64,000 bases of DNA from Aliivibrio fischeri (GCA_038993745.2 CP160629.1:2790001-2854000), one strand, 5' to 3'. Shown: positions 10,559-20,581, numbered from the stretch's first letter. Numbers and translations: made by a program. Notes: a model not told the origin generated them from the sequence alone.

Positions 10559-11355
10559 ATGATTACCATTGTTGCATCGGATCTTGACGGTACCCTTCTT
10601 ACTCCAGAGCACAAAGTTGCTGACTTCACGAAAAAACACTGAACAAATTACACCAGCAAAATTTAACCTTTATTTTTGCAACGGGTCGCCATCATATTGA
10701 TGTTGGTAATATTCGCAGTGATGTGGGTATTCCGGCTTATATGATCACATCTAATGGTGCTCGAGTTCATGATGCTGATGATAATTTAATTTACAGCAAA
10801 AATGTTCCAGAAACGTTAGTGCCTCAGGTTATCGACCTACTAAAAAATGATGGCCAACTGACCATTCATATGTACTCAGATACGCAATGGTTCATTAATG
10901 CTGAAGATGAGAGCTTAAAAGAATTTCATGACAACGGCTTCACCTACACGGTATTCGATGTAAATAATCCACCAGTAGACGATATTGCTAAAATCTTTGT
11001 GACCATGCCTGAACACGAGTATTTAGTGCAATATGAAGAGCAATTAAAAGCACAGTTTGGCGATCAACTGATGGTGGCTTTCTCTACGCCTTGGTGTTTA
11101 GAAATCATGGCAGCTGAAGTATCAAAAGGAGCAGCACTAGAGGCGGTGGCTAAATTACTTGGTAAGACATTAGAAAACTGCATTGCATTTGGTGACGGCA
11201 TGAATGACTACGAAATGTTAAGCATGGCTGGCAAAGGTATTGTGATGGGTACATCGCACGAGAAAGTAAAAAAAGCACTACCAAATAATGAAGTAATTGG
11301 TTCTTCAGCTGACGAAGCCGTTGCTCATTACCTAGAAAACTTATTGCTTAAATAA
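10559..11355 (+). pseudogene. yigL: HAD-superfamily Cof-type sugar phosphatase (YigL-like), frameshifted
   Basis: HAD phosphatase of the Cof/YigL family, which dephosphorylates sugar phosphates and pyridoxal phosphate in E. coli. The ATG at 10559 follows GAGG and begins MITIVASDLDGTLLTPEHKV, containing motif I DLDGT. The frame then stops (KKH-stop) at about 10641. Adding one A to the run at 10631-10636 gives TKKTLNKLHQ and joins the rest, including FATGRHH, MITSNGARVHD and the motif IV block IAFGDGMNDYEML. The repaired protein is 265 residues, almost exactly the E. coli YigL length. As written, the DNA gives only a C-terminal 210-residue ORF from 10723 that lacks the nucleophile Asp. Confidence 0.85.
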
Positions 11356-11363
11356 GCTTTTTC

Positions 11364-11392
11364 ACTATTTAGCCTACCATAGGCCAAATAGT
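11364..11392. repeat. Small hairpin repeat, copy 1
   Basis: ACTATTTAGCCTA and TAGGCCAAATAGT form an imperfect palindrome just after yigL. Nearly the same core (TTTGGCCTA...TAGGCTAAA) occurs in opposite orientation at 30403-30423. Confidence 0.5.
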
Positions 11393-11428
11393 TGAAAGTA
11401 TTGTAATTACATTTAAAATCAATAAATT

Positions 11429-11459
11429 AAAAAAGCCAGAGAATTCTCTGGCCTTTTTA
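11429..11459. terminator. Bidirectional terminator between yigL and xerC
   Basis: A perfect palindrome GCCAGAGAATTCTCTGGC is flanked by an A-run and a T-run. It can serve both convergent genes. Confidence 0.9.
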
Positions 11460-11476
11460 TTTGATCCGAATCGAAC

Positions 11477-12388
11477 CTATTTTTTCTTCGCTCTAGGATG
11501 CGCTTGGTCATACGCTTGAGCCAGGTGTTGAAAATCTAAATGGGTATAGATTTGAGTAGTAGAAATATTTTCATGCCCAAGTAGTTCTTGTACTGCACGT
11601 AAATTACCACTGGACTCCAGCATATGTGTCGCAAAAGAGTGACGCAATTTATGCGGGCTAATATGACTATTTACCCCTTGCTTTAATCCCCATTCAGCCA
11701 TGCGTTTTTGTACATTTCGATGAGAAATACGCACGCCTAGCTTAGAAACAAACAATCCTTTTTCTTCTGGTTTTGCTAATTGATTTCGCACTCGTAACCA
11801 GTGACCTAACCACTCCTTCGCTTGGCCTGAAAATGGCACTTTACGCTCTTTATCGCCTTTACCAATGACACGTAATTCGCCTTGACGTAATTGAATATCA
11901 CGAACATCAATGCTGACCAATTCCGCCAAACGTAAACCGGCACCATACATTAATTCCATGATAGCGCGATCACGAATAGACAATGGGTCATCTTCATTTA
12001 CTTCAAGTAATTGCCCCATCTCATCTACATCAATATTTTTAGGCAAAGGACGAGATTTACGAGGTGCAGACACCCCTTTAGCAGGGTTAGCCGTCAACAC
12101 ATTACGTAAGACTAAAAAATCAAAGAAACTACGTAAAGAAGATAAACGCGTAGATAAACTGCTCGCTTTTAATCCTTCACGCATTCCTTTACTGGTCACT
12201 TGTCTCACCCACCCAGCATCAACGTCTTGCCAAGATTCAACGCCTAGCTCAACAAGTTGTTCCGCTATGGTCGTCAATTGACGTTTATAATTACGTTGGG
12301 TATAGATACTGAGTCCTTTCTCATTGCGCAAGAACTCATAAAAGGCATCAAGATGCTTTGAAAATTGAACCGGTAAAACATCACTCAT
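11477..12388 (-). CDS. xerC: Site-specific tyrosine recombinase XerC
   Basis: With XerD it resolves chromosome dimers at dif sites at division. The 303-residue protein has an N-terminal SAM-like core-binding domain (about residues 8-95) and a C-terminal catalytic domain. The catalytic set is intact: Arg in GAGLRLAELV, Lys in GKGDKERKVP, HKLRH, His in LGHENISTTQ and the nucleophile Tyr in IYTHLD. It is the last gene of lptM-lysA-dapF-DUF484-xerC and overlaps the end of DUF484 by 8 bases. Its neighbours and length separate it from XerD and from phage integrases. Confidence 0.97.
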   Translation of the reverse strand: MSDVLPVQFSKHLDAFYEFLRNEKGLSIYTQRNYKRQLTTIAEQLVELGVESWQDVDAGWVRQVTSKGMREGLKASSLSTRLSSLRSFFDFLVLRNVLTANPAKGVSAPRKSRPLPKNIDVDEMGQLLEVNEDDPLSIRDRAIMELMYGAGLRLAELVSIDVRDIQLRQGELRVIGKGDKERKVPFSGQAKEWLGHWLRVRNQLAKPEEKGLFVSKLGVRISHRNVQKRMAEWGLKQGVNSHISPHKLRHSFATHMLESSGNLRAVQELLGHENISTTQIYTHLDFQHLAQAYDQAHPRAKKK

Positions 12389-13085
12389 TATCTAACTTCG
12401 ACCATTGAGTTAATAAATAATGAAACACACTCACTAATTGCTCTAAAAACAGTGTGCCCATATTCGGTTGGAAATGTCCGCCATCACGACTAGCAAATGC
12501 AATGATACCCATAGGCTTTGATGATGCCCCTAAAGGTAAAATAGCAAAAGAGCCTAAATCAGAACTTGATAAATCCAACCCTCCATACGCAAAAAGACTA
12601 TCACGGTCTGTTTTACGTAATCGCCCTAAATAAGCGGAATGCCCATTCAAGAATTTCTTCACAAAATTATCTAGTGCACTTTGCTCGACATGATATTTAG
12701 GGTGAGAATGTTCAACAATTTTAACGTGTGCGGTTAAGTTAAGTTCAATGGCTTTTTTTTCAATAATAGCCACAGCTTGAAAGAAGTTTTCGCTCAATAA
12801 CAATTGTTTTTGAATACTTGAAAACTCATGAAACAAACGATCATTTTGTGCCGCTAACGACATCAATTGCGTAATTTCTTCTTCTAACTCACCAATACGA
12901 CCACGCAATTTATTAACCTGAACCTCAACTAACGAAACCACCCCACGCTCAGGTGTATCTACCTTAATTCGATTCAATAACTCAGGATGTTTTTGAAAGA
13001 AATCAGGGTGATCCGTTAAAAACTGAGCCACAATATCTTCTGTTAACTCAGTTGGCTCTATGTATTCTTGTTGCTTCTCAATCAT
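12381..13085 (-). CDS. DUF484 (YigA-like) protein
   Basis: A 234-residue protein starting [17 protein letters not shown]. The start at 13085 overlaps the dapF stop as ATGA, which argues for translational coupling and against the longer frame from 13157. The N-terminus has the DUF484 segment [19 protein letters not shown], followed by a coiled coil (about residues 50-85) and a GAF-like domain ([29 protein letters not shown]). The gene sits between dapF and xerC, as yigA does in E. coli. The biochemical role is unknown. Confidence 0.9.
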   Translation of the reverse strand: MIEKQQEYIEPTELTEDIVAQFLTDHPDFFQKHPELLNRIKVDTPERGVVSLVEVQVNKLRGRIGELEEEITQLMSLAAQNDRLFHEFSSIQKQLLLSENFFQAVAIIEKKAIELNLTAHVKIVEHSHPKYHVEQSALDNFVKKFLNGHSAYLGRLRKTDRDSLFAYGGLDLSSSDLGSFAILPLGASSKPMGIIAFASRDGGHFQPNMGTLFLEQLVSVFHYLLTQWSKLDNE

Positions 13086-13912
13086 ATTGATAATTGACCA
13101 TCGTATACGTGTGTTGCAGGGCCTGTCATAAATAATGGTTTTCCTGGTCCTTGCCATACGATGTGCAAATCACCACCAGGTAAAGACACTTTCACTTCTT
13201 CACCCAATAATTCTTGCATAATACCAACAGCAACCGCACCACAAGCACCACTGCCACAAGCTTGAGTTTCACCAGCACCACGTTCATAAACGCGTAATTT
13301 CACTTCATTTGGTGAGATGATTTGCATAAATCCAGCATTTACACGCTCAGGAAAGCGTTCATGGCTTTCCACTAACGGTCCATACTTATCAACATCATAA
13401 GCATCAACATCATCGACAACGGTCACACAGTGAGGATTTCCCATACTTACTGCGCCACTGAATAAGGTTTTATCATCAACACGCAATAAATACGTTTTTT
13501 CAGCTTGCGTTGCTTTAAATGGAATCTTATTTGGCTCAAATACAGGCTCACCCATGTTCACCGTAATTTGATCATCATCTTCCACTTTTAAAATCATTTT
13601 GCCTTTCTTAGTACTGACCGAAATGCTGGTTTTATTGGTTAACCCTTTCATTCGAACAAATCGAGCGAAACAACGTGCACCATTACCACACTGCTCTACT
13701 TCCGAGCCGTCAGCATTAAAAATTCGGTAATGAAAATCCGTTTCAGGATCATAAGGGGCTTCAACCACCAATAACTGATCAAATCCAATACCACGATGGC
13801 GATCAGCCAAACGACGGATCAGGTCTGGAGAAAAGAAAATATTCTGTGTCAGACAGTCAACAACCATAAAGTCGTTGCCTAGCCCGTGCATTTTAGAAAA
13901 ATGAAAGTGCAT
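13082..13912 (-). CDS. dapF: Diaminopimelate epimerase
   Basis: Interconverts LL- and meso-diaminopimelate for lysine and peptidoglycan synthesis; cytoplasmic. The start is the ATG at 13912 ([20 protein letters not shown]), giving 276 residues, the usual length; the longer frame from 13960 is not supported. The two catalytic cysteines are present: Cys75 in EQCGNGARC and the second in ACGSGACGA near residue 219. It lies downstream of lysA, with a hairpin between them, and is coupled to DUF484. DapF makes the substrate for LysA, so the two genes form one pathway. Confidence 0.97.
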   Translation of the reverse strand: MHFHFSKMHGLGNDFMVVDCLTQNIFFSPDLIRRLADRHRGIGFDQLLVVEAPYDPETDFHYRIFNADGSEVEQCGNGARCFARFVRMKGLTNKTSISVSTKKGKMILKVEDDDQITVNMGEPVFEPNKIPFKATQAEKTYLLRVDDKTLFSGAVSMGNPHCVTVVDDVDAYDVDKYGPLVESHERFPERVNAGFMQIISPNEVKLRVYERGAGETQACGSGACGAVAVGIMQELLGEEVKVSLPGGDLHIVWQGPGKPLFMTGPATHVYDGQLSI

Positions 13913-13948
13913 AGTTGTTCTTCTTATGTATGTTTTCTTTCTTGGCTG

Positions 13949-13982
13949 AAAAAAGAGCAAGCATGCTTAGCATCTTGCTCTT
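13949..13982 (-). terminator. Hairpin between lysA and dapF (attenuator-like)
   Basis: On the minus strand AAGAGCAAG pairs with CTTGCTCTT and is followed by TTTT. It lies inside the lysA-dapF gap, so it may lower downstream expression or end a lysA transcript. Confidence 0.65.
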
Positions 13983-13992
13983 AATAATATTT

Positions 13993-15246
13993 TTAGTTGG
14001 GTAAAATCGCTTCCAGTTCCCACAATGAGCTTAGCTCTTCACGCTTACGAACAAGGTGAACGTCCCCGCCATCCACCATAATCTCTGCCGCTCGGCAACG
14101 TGTATTATAGTTGGATGACATTACAAACCCATAAGCACCTGATGAGCGAACTGCCAGTAAATCATTCGCTTCTAATACCAATGCTCGATCTTTCCCTAGG
14201 AAATCACCGGTTTCGCAAATAGGACCAACAAGATCGTAATTTTGAGCGTCACCCTCACGAGGTACAACAGGAACAATATCTTGCCACGCTTGATAAAGAG
14301 CAGGACGCATTAGATCGTTCATTGCCGCATCAATAATCGCAAAGTTTTTATGCTCAGTGTGTTTTAAAAACTCAACTTTAGTAACTAGGATACCTGCATT
14401 TGCAGCAATAGCACGTCCCGGCTCAAAAATAAGTTCTAAATCTTGATGTTCCGCTAGTCTACCTAATAATGCGGTCGCATATTCAGAAGGTTGTGGCGGT
14501 AATTCATCTCGATAAACCACACCAAGGCCACCACCAACATCAAGGTGACGAATATTGACGCCTTGTGCTTTTAAATCATCAATCAACGCAAGCAGACGAT
14601 CCGTTGCATCAATAAAGGGGTCAATATCGGTTAATTGAGAGCCGATATGACAGTCGATACCTTGAACATCTAAATTTGGCAGGCTTTGAGCAAATTTATA
14701 CACTTCAGGTGCACGATCAAACGCAATACCAAATTTGTTATCACGCAACCCTGTAGATATATACGGATGTGTTTTTGCATCAACATCTGGATTAATACGT
14801 AAAGAAATAGGCGCAATAACCCCCATTTCAGCCGCAACAGCATTTAGGCGTTCAAGTTCTGGCTCTGATTCAACATTAAAGCATTTAATTTTTAGCTCTA
14901 ATGCACGACGCATTTCATCAGCCGTTTTACCTACACCAGAAAAAACAACCTTAGTTGGATCGCCACCTGCGGCAACAACACGCTCTAATTCACCTTGAGA
15001 AACAATATCAAACCCTGAACCTAGACGAGCAAGTGCGTTTAACACGCCGATATTTGAGTTCGCTTTTACGGCATAACACACAAGATGAGGGTGATTACCT
15101 ACAGAGTTATCAAATGCTTTCCAGTGGCGCTCTAGTGTCGCACGAGAATACACGTATAAAGGTGTGTCGAATTGCTCAGCTAACTGTGTAATAGGCAGTT
15201 CTTCAGCCCAAAGTTGTCCATCATCTTTATAATTGAAATAATCCAA
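13993..15246 (-). CDS. lysA: Diaminopimelate decarboxylase
   Basis: PLP enzyme that decarboxylates meso-diaminopimelate to lysine, the last step of lysine synthesis. The 417-residue protein shows the PLP lysine in CYAVKANSN (Lys61), the glycine-rich phosphate-binding stretch HLDVGGGLGVVY, and the substrate/dimer segment GPICETGDFL with its catalytic Cys. The family fold is an alanine racemase-like barrel followed by a beta domain. It lies between lptM and dapF on the same strand, which is typical of vibrios and pseudomonads. Confidence 0.97.
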   Translation of the reverse strand: MDYFNYKDDGQLWAEELPITQLAEQFDTPLYVYSRATLERHWKAFDNSVGNHPHLVCYAVKANSNIGVLNALARLGSGFDIVSQGELERVVAAGGDPTKVVFSGVGKTADEMRRALELKIKCFNVESEPELERLNAVAAEMGVIAPISLRINPDVDAKTHPYISTGLRDNKFGIAFDRAPEVYKFAQSLPNLDVQGIDCHIGSQLTDIDPFIDATDRLLALIDDLKAQGVNIRHLDVGGGLGVVYRDELPPQPSEYATALLGRLAEHQDLELIFEPGRAIAANAGILVTKVEFLKHTEHKNFAIIDAAMNDLMRPALYQAWQDIVPVVPREGDAQNYDLVGPICETGDFLGKDRALVLEANDLLAVRSSGAYGFVMSSNYNTRCRAAEIMVDGGDVHLVRKREELSSLWELEAILPN

Positions 15247-15308
15247 TGTCGTCTTCCTTGTCTAGTTTTCGTTGTTCTGTTTATCGATTTATCCGCGAGA
15301 GTTATTGA

Positions 15309-15428
15309 CTACTCTGCCGCTTCTGTTTGTGGTGCTTCATCTGCAGGCATGTACAACGGACCAGTTTGGCCACAACCAGCTAAAGTAAGAAGGCTTAATA
15401 GCATTAATGCCATCACTCTTTTGTGCAT
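15309..15428 (-). CDS. lptM: Small lipoprotein LptM (YifL-like)
   Basis: A 39-residue lipoprotein. It begins MHKRVMALMLLSLLTLAGCG, with the lipobox LAGC placing the lipidated Cys at residue 19, followed by the family hallmark GQTGPLYMP and a short acidic tail. LptM in E. coli stabilises the LptDE LPS-export complex at the outer membrane. The gene lies 62 bp upstream of lysA and diverges from cyaY, matching the cyaY/yifL/dapF context in enterobacteria. Confidence 0.9.
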   Translation of the reverse strand: MHKRVMALMLLSLLTLAGCGQTGPLYMPADEAPQTEAAE

Positions 15429-15509
15429 AAGATTTTACCATTAGTGTTAATATCTACTGATGCTCTCTATAATCGCACCACAGCCAAGAAAAGCAATAGG
15501 ATAAACAAG

Positions 15510-15824
15510 ATGAATAACACTGAATTTCACGAACTAGTCGATGAAAAACTGCAATTAATCGAAGATATGATTGATGATTCGGGTGCTGATATTGAACCTG
15601 TTATCACAGGAAACGTATTAACGCTGGAATTTGAAAATCGCAGCCAAATCGTAATTAACAAACAAGAACCAATGCACGAAATTTGGTTAGCTTCAAAATC
15701 TGGTGGCTTCCACTTCTCTTATGTTGATGAAAAATGGACATGTTCTAAAACGGGAATGGAGTTTATCGAGATGGTAAAAGAAGAGTGTCAGAAGCACGCC
15801 GATGAAGAGATTGAGTGGGCTTAA
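15510..15824 (+). CDS. cyaY: Frataxin homologue CyaY
   Basis: Iron-binding regulator of Fe-S cluster assembly that acts with IscS. The start is the ATG at 15510 (MNNTEFHELVDEKLQLIEDM) after an AGGA, giving 104 residues, the normal CyaY length. The acidic N-terminal helix has the E/D pattern used for iron binding. The beta-sheet motifs NVLTLEFENRSQIVINKQEP and EIWLASKSGGFHF are characteristic. It diverges from lptM, with a gap of about 80 bp holding both promoters. Confidence 0.96.
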   Translation: MNNTEFHELVDEKLQLIEDMIDDSGADIEPVITGNVLTLEFENRSQIVINKQEPMHEIWLASKSGGFHFSYVDEKWTCSKTGMEFIEMVKEECQKHADEEIEWA

Positions 15825-15828
15825 AAGC

Positions 15829-15976
15829 AGAGTTCAGATCGGTCGCAAGCTCCCTTGAAGATTTCAGAGGAGCTTGAAATTCAGGATTCAGGATTCAGGA
15901 TTCAGGATTCAGGATTCAGGATTCAGGAGGATTTTATTGCTCTTCCTGAACCCTGCAAGCGAAGCGACCTGAAACC
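15829..15976. repeat. Intergenic repeat element, copy 1 (cyaY-prlC)
   Basis: Begins AGAGTTCAGATCGGTCGCAA and ends with CTGCAAGCGAAGCGACCTGA. The ends form an imperfect inverted repeat. A second copy lies at 19014-19126. This copy has an expanded 7-bp tandem array in the middle. It separates the converging cyaY and prlC genes and has no ORF. Confidence 0.7.
15879..15927. repeat. Seven perfect tandem copies of a 7-mer
   Basis: ATTCAGG is repeated seven times without a mismatch inside the intergenic repeat. An array this regular is likely to vary in copy number between strains. It has no spacers, so it is not CRISPR. Confidence 0.95.
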
Positions 15977-18019
15977 TTAAGCTCCAATACCCGCGTGACG
16001 CAGCATTGCATCAACTTGCGGCTCACGACCACGGAAACGCTTGAACAACTCCATCGGTTCTTCACTGCCACCCATTTCCAAAATATTATTTAAGAAACTT
16101 TGGCCAGTCTCGGTATTAAAAATGCCTTCCTCTTCAAAACGAGAGAACGCATCAGCTGATAATACTTCTGCCCATAGGTAGCTGTAATAACCAGCACTGT
16201 ACCCGCCTGCAAAAATATGACCAAAGCTGTGAGAGAAACGGTTCCACTCAACACTTGGTAATACCGCTACTTTCGCTTTCACTTCCGCTAGCGTTTCCAG
16301 CACTCGACCGCCTAGTTCAGGGTCAAAATTAGTGTGTAGTGTAAAATCAAACAAACCAAACTCTAACTGGCGCAAAATAAACATCGCTGATTGGAAGTTT
16401 TTCGCTGCTAGCATTTTATCTAGCATCTCTTTAGGAAGCGGTTCACCCGTTTCATAATGACCAGAGATAAACGCTAACGCCTCTTCTTCATAACACCAGT
16501 TTTCTAAGAACTGACTTGGCAGCTCAACTGCATCCCAAGGCACACCATTAATGCCCGATACCGAAGCCACATCAATTTGAGTCAGCATGTGATGAATACC
16601 GTGACCAAATTCGTGGAATAACGTCACCACTTCATCGTGAGTAAACAGTGCAGGTTTACCACCGACAGGTTTATTAAAGTTACAAGTTAGATAAGCAACA
16701 GGCGTCTGTAGTTCACCTTCTTGAGTCAAACGACGTACACGACACTCATCCATCCACGCGCCACCGCGCTTATGCTCACGAGCATACAAATCAAGGTAGA
16801 AGCTGCCACGTAGTGTGTTCGTTGAATCAAAGATATCAAAGAAACGCACTGATTCGTGCCATACATCCACACCTTCACGCTCAACTACTGTCATACCAAA
16901 CAGACGGTTTAATACTTCAAATAGGCCAGATACGGCTTTTGATTCAGGGAAGTAAGGGCGAAGCTCTTCATCCGAGATTTGATACAGCTTTTGCTTTAAT
17001 TTTTCAGAGTAGTAAGTGATGTCCCACAGATCTAACTCATCAATACCAAACTCTTCTTTTACAAACGCTTTTAGCTCTTCAACTTCACGCTCACCTTGAG
17101 GTTTTGCTTTTGTTGCTAGGTCATTTAAAAAGCCAAGTACTTGAGTTGGGCTTTCTGCCATTTTGGTTGCCAATGATTTATCACTGTATGAACCAAAACC
17201 AAGTAGACGAGCGATTTCATGACGAAGTTGTAATTCTTCTTCCATGATTGCGCTGTTATCCCACTTACCTGCATTTGGACCGCGATCCGATGCACGAGTA
17301 ACGAACGCTTCATAAATTTCTTTACGTAATGGTTTGTTATCACAGTACGTCATTACAGGTAAGTAAGATGGCATTTCTAACGTAAGTAACCAGCCATCCA
17401 ATTCTTTTGCTTCAGCCGCAGCTTTTGCTGCCGCCATTGCAGATTCAGGTAAACCTGATAACTCTTTTTCGTCCGTAATGTGTTTTGACCAACCCATAGT
17501 TGCATCAAGCACATTGTTGCTGAAGTTTGAGCTTAGCTCAGAGCTGCGTTTACTGATCTCGCCGTAACGCTTTTGTTGATCAGCCGGTAAACCAATACCT
17601 GATAAGTCAAAATCACGCAGTTCATCAATGATGGTTTTTTGTTGAGCTTGAGATAAAGACGCAAACGCCTCGCTCTCTTTAATGGATTTATACGCTTCGT
17701 ACAATCCTTTGTGTTGGCCAACCCAAGTGCCATATTCAGATAACTCAGGTAGACACGCTTCATAAGCTTCGCGCCATGCTTCGCTGTTTTTTACTGAATT
17801 TAAATGGCTTACTGGTGACCAAATACGGCTAAGGCGATCATCCGTTTCCGCTAAAGGAACAATAATGCTTTCCCAGCTAGGAGTTACGTCAGAAGCTAAT
17901 ACTTCTTCAATTTTTGCACGGCAATCAGCAATCGCTTGTTCTACAGCTGGCTGAATATGCTCAGGCTTAATTTGAGAAAATGGAGGTAAATCGGTGAAGG
18001 TCAGTAGCGGGTTAGACAT
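15977..18019 (-). CDS. prlC: Oligopeptidase A (M3 metallopeptidase)
   Basis: Cytoplasmic zinc oligopeptidase that degrades signal peptides and short peptides. The 680-residue protein starts at the ATG at 18019 (MSNPLLTFTDLPPFSQIKPE). The AAGGA is about 6 bases upstream of this ATG but abuts the upstream one at 18025, and 680 residues equals E. coli PrlC. The zinc motif HEFGHGIHH lies near residue 470. The rest is the helical M3 fold. The downstream neighbour rlmJ is divergent, like the E. coli prlC/yhiR order. Confidence 0.97.
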   Translation of the reverse strand: MSNPLLTFTDLPPFSQIKPEHIQPAVEQAIADCRAKIEEVLASDVTPSWESIIVPLAETDDRLSRIWSPVSHLNSVKNSEAWREAYEACLPELSEYGTWVGQHKGLYEAYKSIKESEAFASLSQAQQKTIIDELRDFDLSGIGLPADQQKRYGEISKRSSELSSNFSNNVLDATMGWSKHITDEKELSGLPESAMAAAKAAAEAKELDGWLLTLEMPSYLPVMTYCDNKPLRKEIYEAFVTRASDRGPNAGKWDNSAIMEEELQLRHEIARLLGFGSYSDKSLATKMAESPTQVLGFLNDLATKAKPQGEREVEELKAFVKEEFGIDELDLWDITYYSEKLKQKLYQISDEELRPYFPESKAVSGLFEVLNRLFGMTVVEREGVDVWHESVRFFDIFDSTNTLRGSFYLDLYAREHKRGGAWMDECRVRRLTQEGELQTPVAYLTCNFNKPVGGKPALFTHDEVVTLFHEFGHGIHHMLTQIDVASVSGINGVPWDAVELPSQFLENWCYEEEALAFISGHYETGEPLPKEMLDKMLAAKNFQSAMFILRQLEFGLFDFTLHTNFDPELGGRVLETLAEVKAKVAVLPSVEWNRFSHSFGHIFAGGYSAGYYSYLWAEVLSADAFSRFEEEGIFNTETGQSFLNNILEMGGSEEPMELFKRFRGREPQVDAMLRHAGIGA

Positions 18020-18171
18020 ATTCATTCCTTTTTATTTCTTATTCGATTTGATGTCACTATGTAGATAAGATGGTGCTTAATTGACTAAATTTCAATGGCT
18101 GATGCAAGAGTACACACATTGAGCCACAAACTTGGGTATAATATTCCCATTCCAATAGTGAGAGTTCATCC

Positions 18172-19011
18172 ATGTTAAGTTACCGTCACAGTTTTCATGC
18201 AGGCAACCATGCAGATGTGGTTAAACACATAGTACAAAGCCTTATCCTTAATTCATTAACTCAAAAAGATAAACCATTTGTTTATCATGACACCCACTCA
18301 GGTGTTGGCCGTTACGACTTAACGCATGAATGGTCTGAAAAAACAGGTGAATACAAACAAGGTATCGCACGTATCTGGGATCAAACGAATCTTCCAGAAG
18401 AAATCACCAGCTACCTTGATGCTATCAAAGCCTTAAATGACGGCGAAGAGCTGCGTTACTACCCGGGTTCTCCTCGTGTTGGCCGTGCACATTTGCGTCG
18501 CCAAGACCGTATGGTACTGACGGAACTTCACCCTTCAGATTACCCACTGCTTGAACAAGAGTTTCATCGTGATCGCCAAGTGTCTATCTATAAAGAAGAC
18601 GGCTTTGCGCGACTAAAAGCAAGTCTTCCGCCAAAAGAGCGCAGAGGATTAGTCTTAATCGACCCACCTTATGAGCTTGCAAAAGAATATCGCGATGTTG
18701 TTACTGCTATTGGCCAAAGTCACAAGCGTTGGGCTACGGGTATTTATGCGATTTGGTATCCGGTAGTAAATCGTCACGATATCGACGATATGATCAACGG
18801 ATTAAAAAAATTAGACATTCGTAACATTCTGCAAATTGAATTAGGTGTATCACCAGATACCAACGAGCGTGGCATGACAGCATCAGGCATGATCGTAATT
18901 AACCCACCTTGGAAGCTAGAAAGCCAAATGAATGATATTTTGCCTTTCTTAAAAGAAGCGATTGCACCAGCAACAGGTCACTTCAAAGTTGAGTGGATTG
19001 TTCCAGAGTAA
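18172..19011 (+). CDS. rlmJ: 23S rRNA (adenine2030-N6)-methyltransferase
   Basis: S-adenosylmethionine-dependent methyltransferase that modifies A2030 of 23S rRNA. The 279 residues match the family (E. coli RlmJ 280). It begins MLSYRHSFHAGNHADVVKH, the family signature, and has the catalytic DPPYE motif of N6-adenine methyltransferases in LVLIDPPYELAKEY. The gene diverges from prlC. The DNA after it is an intergenic repeat, not a terminator. Confidence 0.95.
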   Translation: MLSYRHSFHAGNHADVVKHIVQSLILNSLTQKDKPFVYHDTHSGVGRYDLTHEWSEKTGEYKQGIARIWDQTNLPEEITSYLDAIKALNDGEELRYYPGSPRVGRAHLRRQDRMVLTELHPSDYPLLEQEFHRDRQVSIYKEDGFARLKASLPPKERRGLVLIDPPYELAKEYRDVVTAIGQSHKRWATGIYAIWYPVVNRHDIDDMINGLKKLDIRNILQIELGVSPDTNERGMTASGMIVINPPWKLESQMNDILPFLKEAIAPATGHFKVEWIVPE

Positions 19012-19013
19012 GA

Positions 19014-19126
19014 TTTCAGAATTCAGATCGGTCGCAAGCTCCCTTAAAGAGTTCAGAATAGGTTGCGGGAGGCGCTCACTCTCAACAAATACCTCTGAAC
19101 TCTGCAAACGAAGCGTTCTGAATTCT
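19014..19126. repeat. Intergenic repeat element, copy 2 (rlmJ-gor)
   Basis: Shares TTCAGATCGGTCGCAAGCTC with copy 1. The ends AGAATTCAGA (19018-19027) and TCTGAATTCT (19117-19126) form a perfect inverted repeat, so the whole unit can fold into a long hairpin. An inner pair (GAGTTCAG / CTGAACTC) also matches. No 7-mer array is present here. Confidence 0.7.
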
Positions 19127-19226
19127 CATAACTCTTGAAACCTCGCAGACCTTGAAAAAGAAAAATTTGGTCGCATTTCATACATAGTATGTAAAAAGAA
19201 TTAAAAAAAATATTGGAGAGAAAGTA

Positions 19227-20581
19227 ATGACTACGCATTTTGATTATATCTGTATCGGCGGTGGTTCAGGCGGTATCGCATCAGCAAACCGTGCATCAAT
19301 GTACGGTGCAAAAGTAGCACTGATCGAAGCTCAAGATCTTGGCGGTACGTGTGTAAACGTAGGGTGTGTACCTAAAAAAGTCATGTGGCACGGTGCTCAA
19401 GTTGCTGAAGCCATTAATCTATACGCTGAAGATTACGGCTTTGATGTAGAACTAAAAGAATTCAAATGGAACAAGATGATTGAAAGTCGCCAAGCTTACA
19501 TTGGCCGCATTCATGAATCTTACGATCGCGTACTTGGTAATAACAAAGTAAATGTGATCAAAGGCTTTGCAAAGTTTGTTGATGCAAAAACCGTTGAAGT
19601 AAACGGTGAGCACTACACAGCGGATCATATTCTTATTGCTGTTGGCGGTCGTCCAACAATTCCAAATATCCCTGGTGCAGAATACGGTATTGATTCAAAC
19701 GGTTTCTTTGAACTGACTGAGCAACCAAAACGCGTTGCGGTTATTGGTGCAGGTTACATTGCTGTAGAAATCGCAGGCGTTCTTCACTCTCTAGGTACAG
19801 AAACTCACCTATTCTGCCGTAAAGAATCACCACTACGTAGCTTTGACCCAATGATCATCGATACGCTAGTTGAAGTAATGAATACCGAAGGCCCAACACT
19901 TCATACTCACTCGGTACCAAAGAAGTGGTTAAAGAAGCAGACGGCAGCCTAACGCTTCACCTAGAAAACGGTAATACACAAAACGTTGATACGCTAATTT
20001 GGGCTATCGGTCGTCACCCAGCAACGGATGCTATCAATCTTGATAAAACTGGTGTTGCGACGAACGATCGCGGTTACATCAAAGTGGATGAATACCAAGA
20101 AACAAACGTGAAAGGCATCTACTGTGTTGGTGATATCATGGAAGGCGGTATTGAGCTGACTCCTGTTGCGGTTAAAGCAGGTCGTCAACTTTCAGAGCGT
20201 CTATTCAATGGCAAAACCAATGCAAAAATGGACTACGATTTAGTTCCTACGGTTGTATTTAGCCACCCACCAATTGGTACGATTGGCTTAACAGAGCAAG
20301 AAGCTGACGAACAATACGGCAAAGAGAACGTGAAAGTGTACACATCAGGCTTTACTGCAATGTACACAGCAGTAACTAAGCACCGTCAACCTTGTAAGAT
20401 GAAGCTAGTCTGTGCGGGCGAAGACGAGAAAGTTGTTGGCCTACACGGTATCGGTTTCACGGTTGATGAAATGATCCAAGGTTTTGCAGTTGCAATGAAG
20501 ATGGGCGCAACTAAAGCAGATTTCGATGCAGTTGTAGCTATCCACCCAACAGGTTCTGAAGAATTTGTAACGATGCGATAG
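19227..20581 (+). pseudogene. gor: Glutathione-disulfide reductase, frameshifted
   Basis: FAD/NADPH enzyme that reduces glutathione disulfide; cytoplasmic. The first frame (from 19227, MTTHFDYICIGGGSGGIASA) carries the FAD-binding GGGSGG, the redox-active pair in GGTCVNVGCVPKKVMW and the NADPH site GAGYIAVEIAG, then runs out at 19952. The second frame supplies the FAD segment [11 protein letters not shown] and the C-terminal active-site HPTGSEEF. Adding one A to the AAA at 19919-19921 gives [20 protein letters not shown] and a continuous 451-residue protein, the normal length. A terminator follows at 20607. The lesion is a one-base homopolymer deletion or a sequencing error. Confidence 0.92.

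Noticed and set aside
15879..15927. Possible CRISPR array
   Set aside because: The units are 7 bp and directly adjacent with no spacers, and no cas gene is near.
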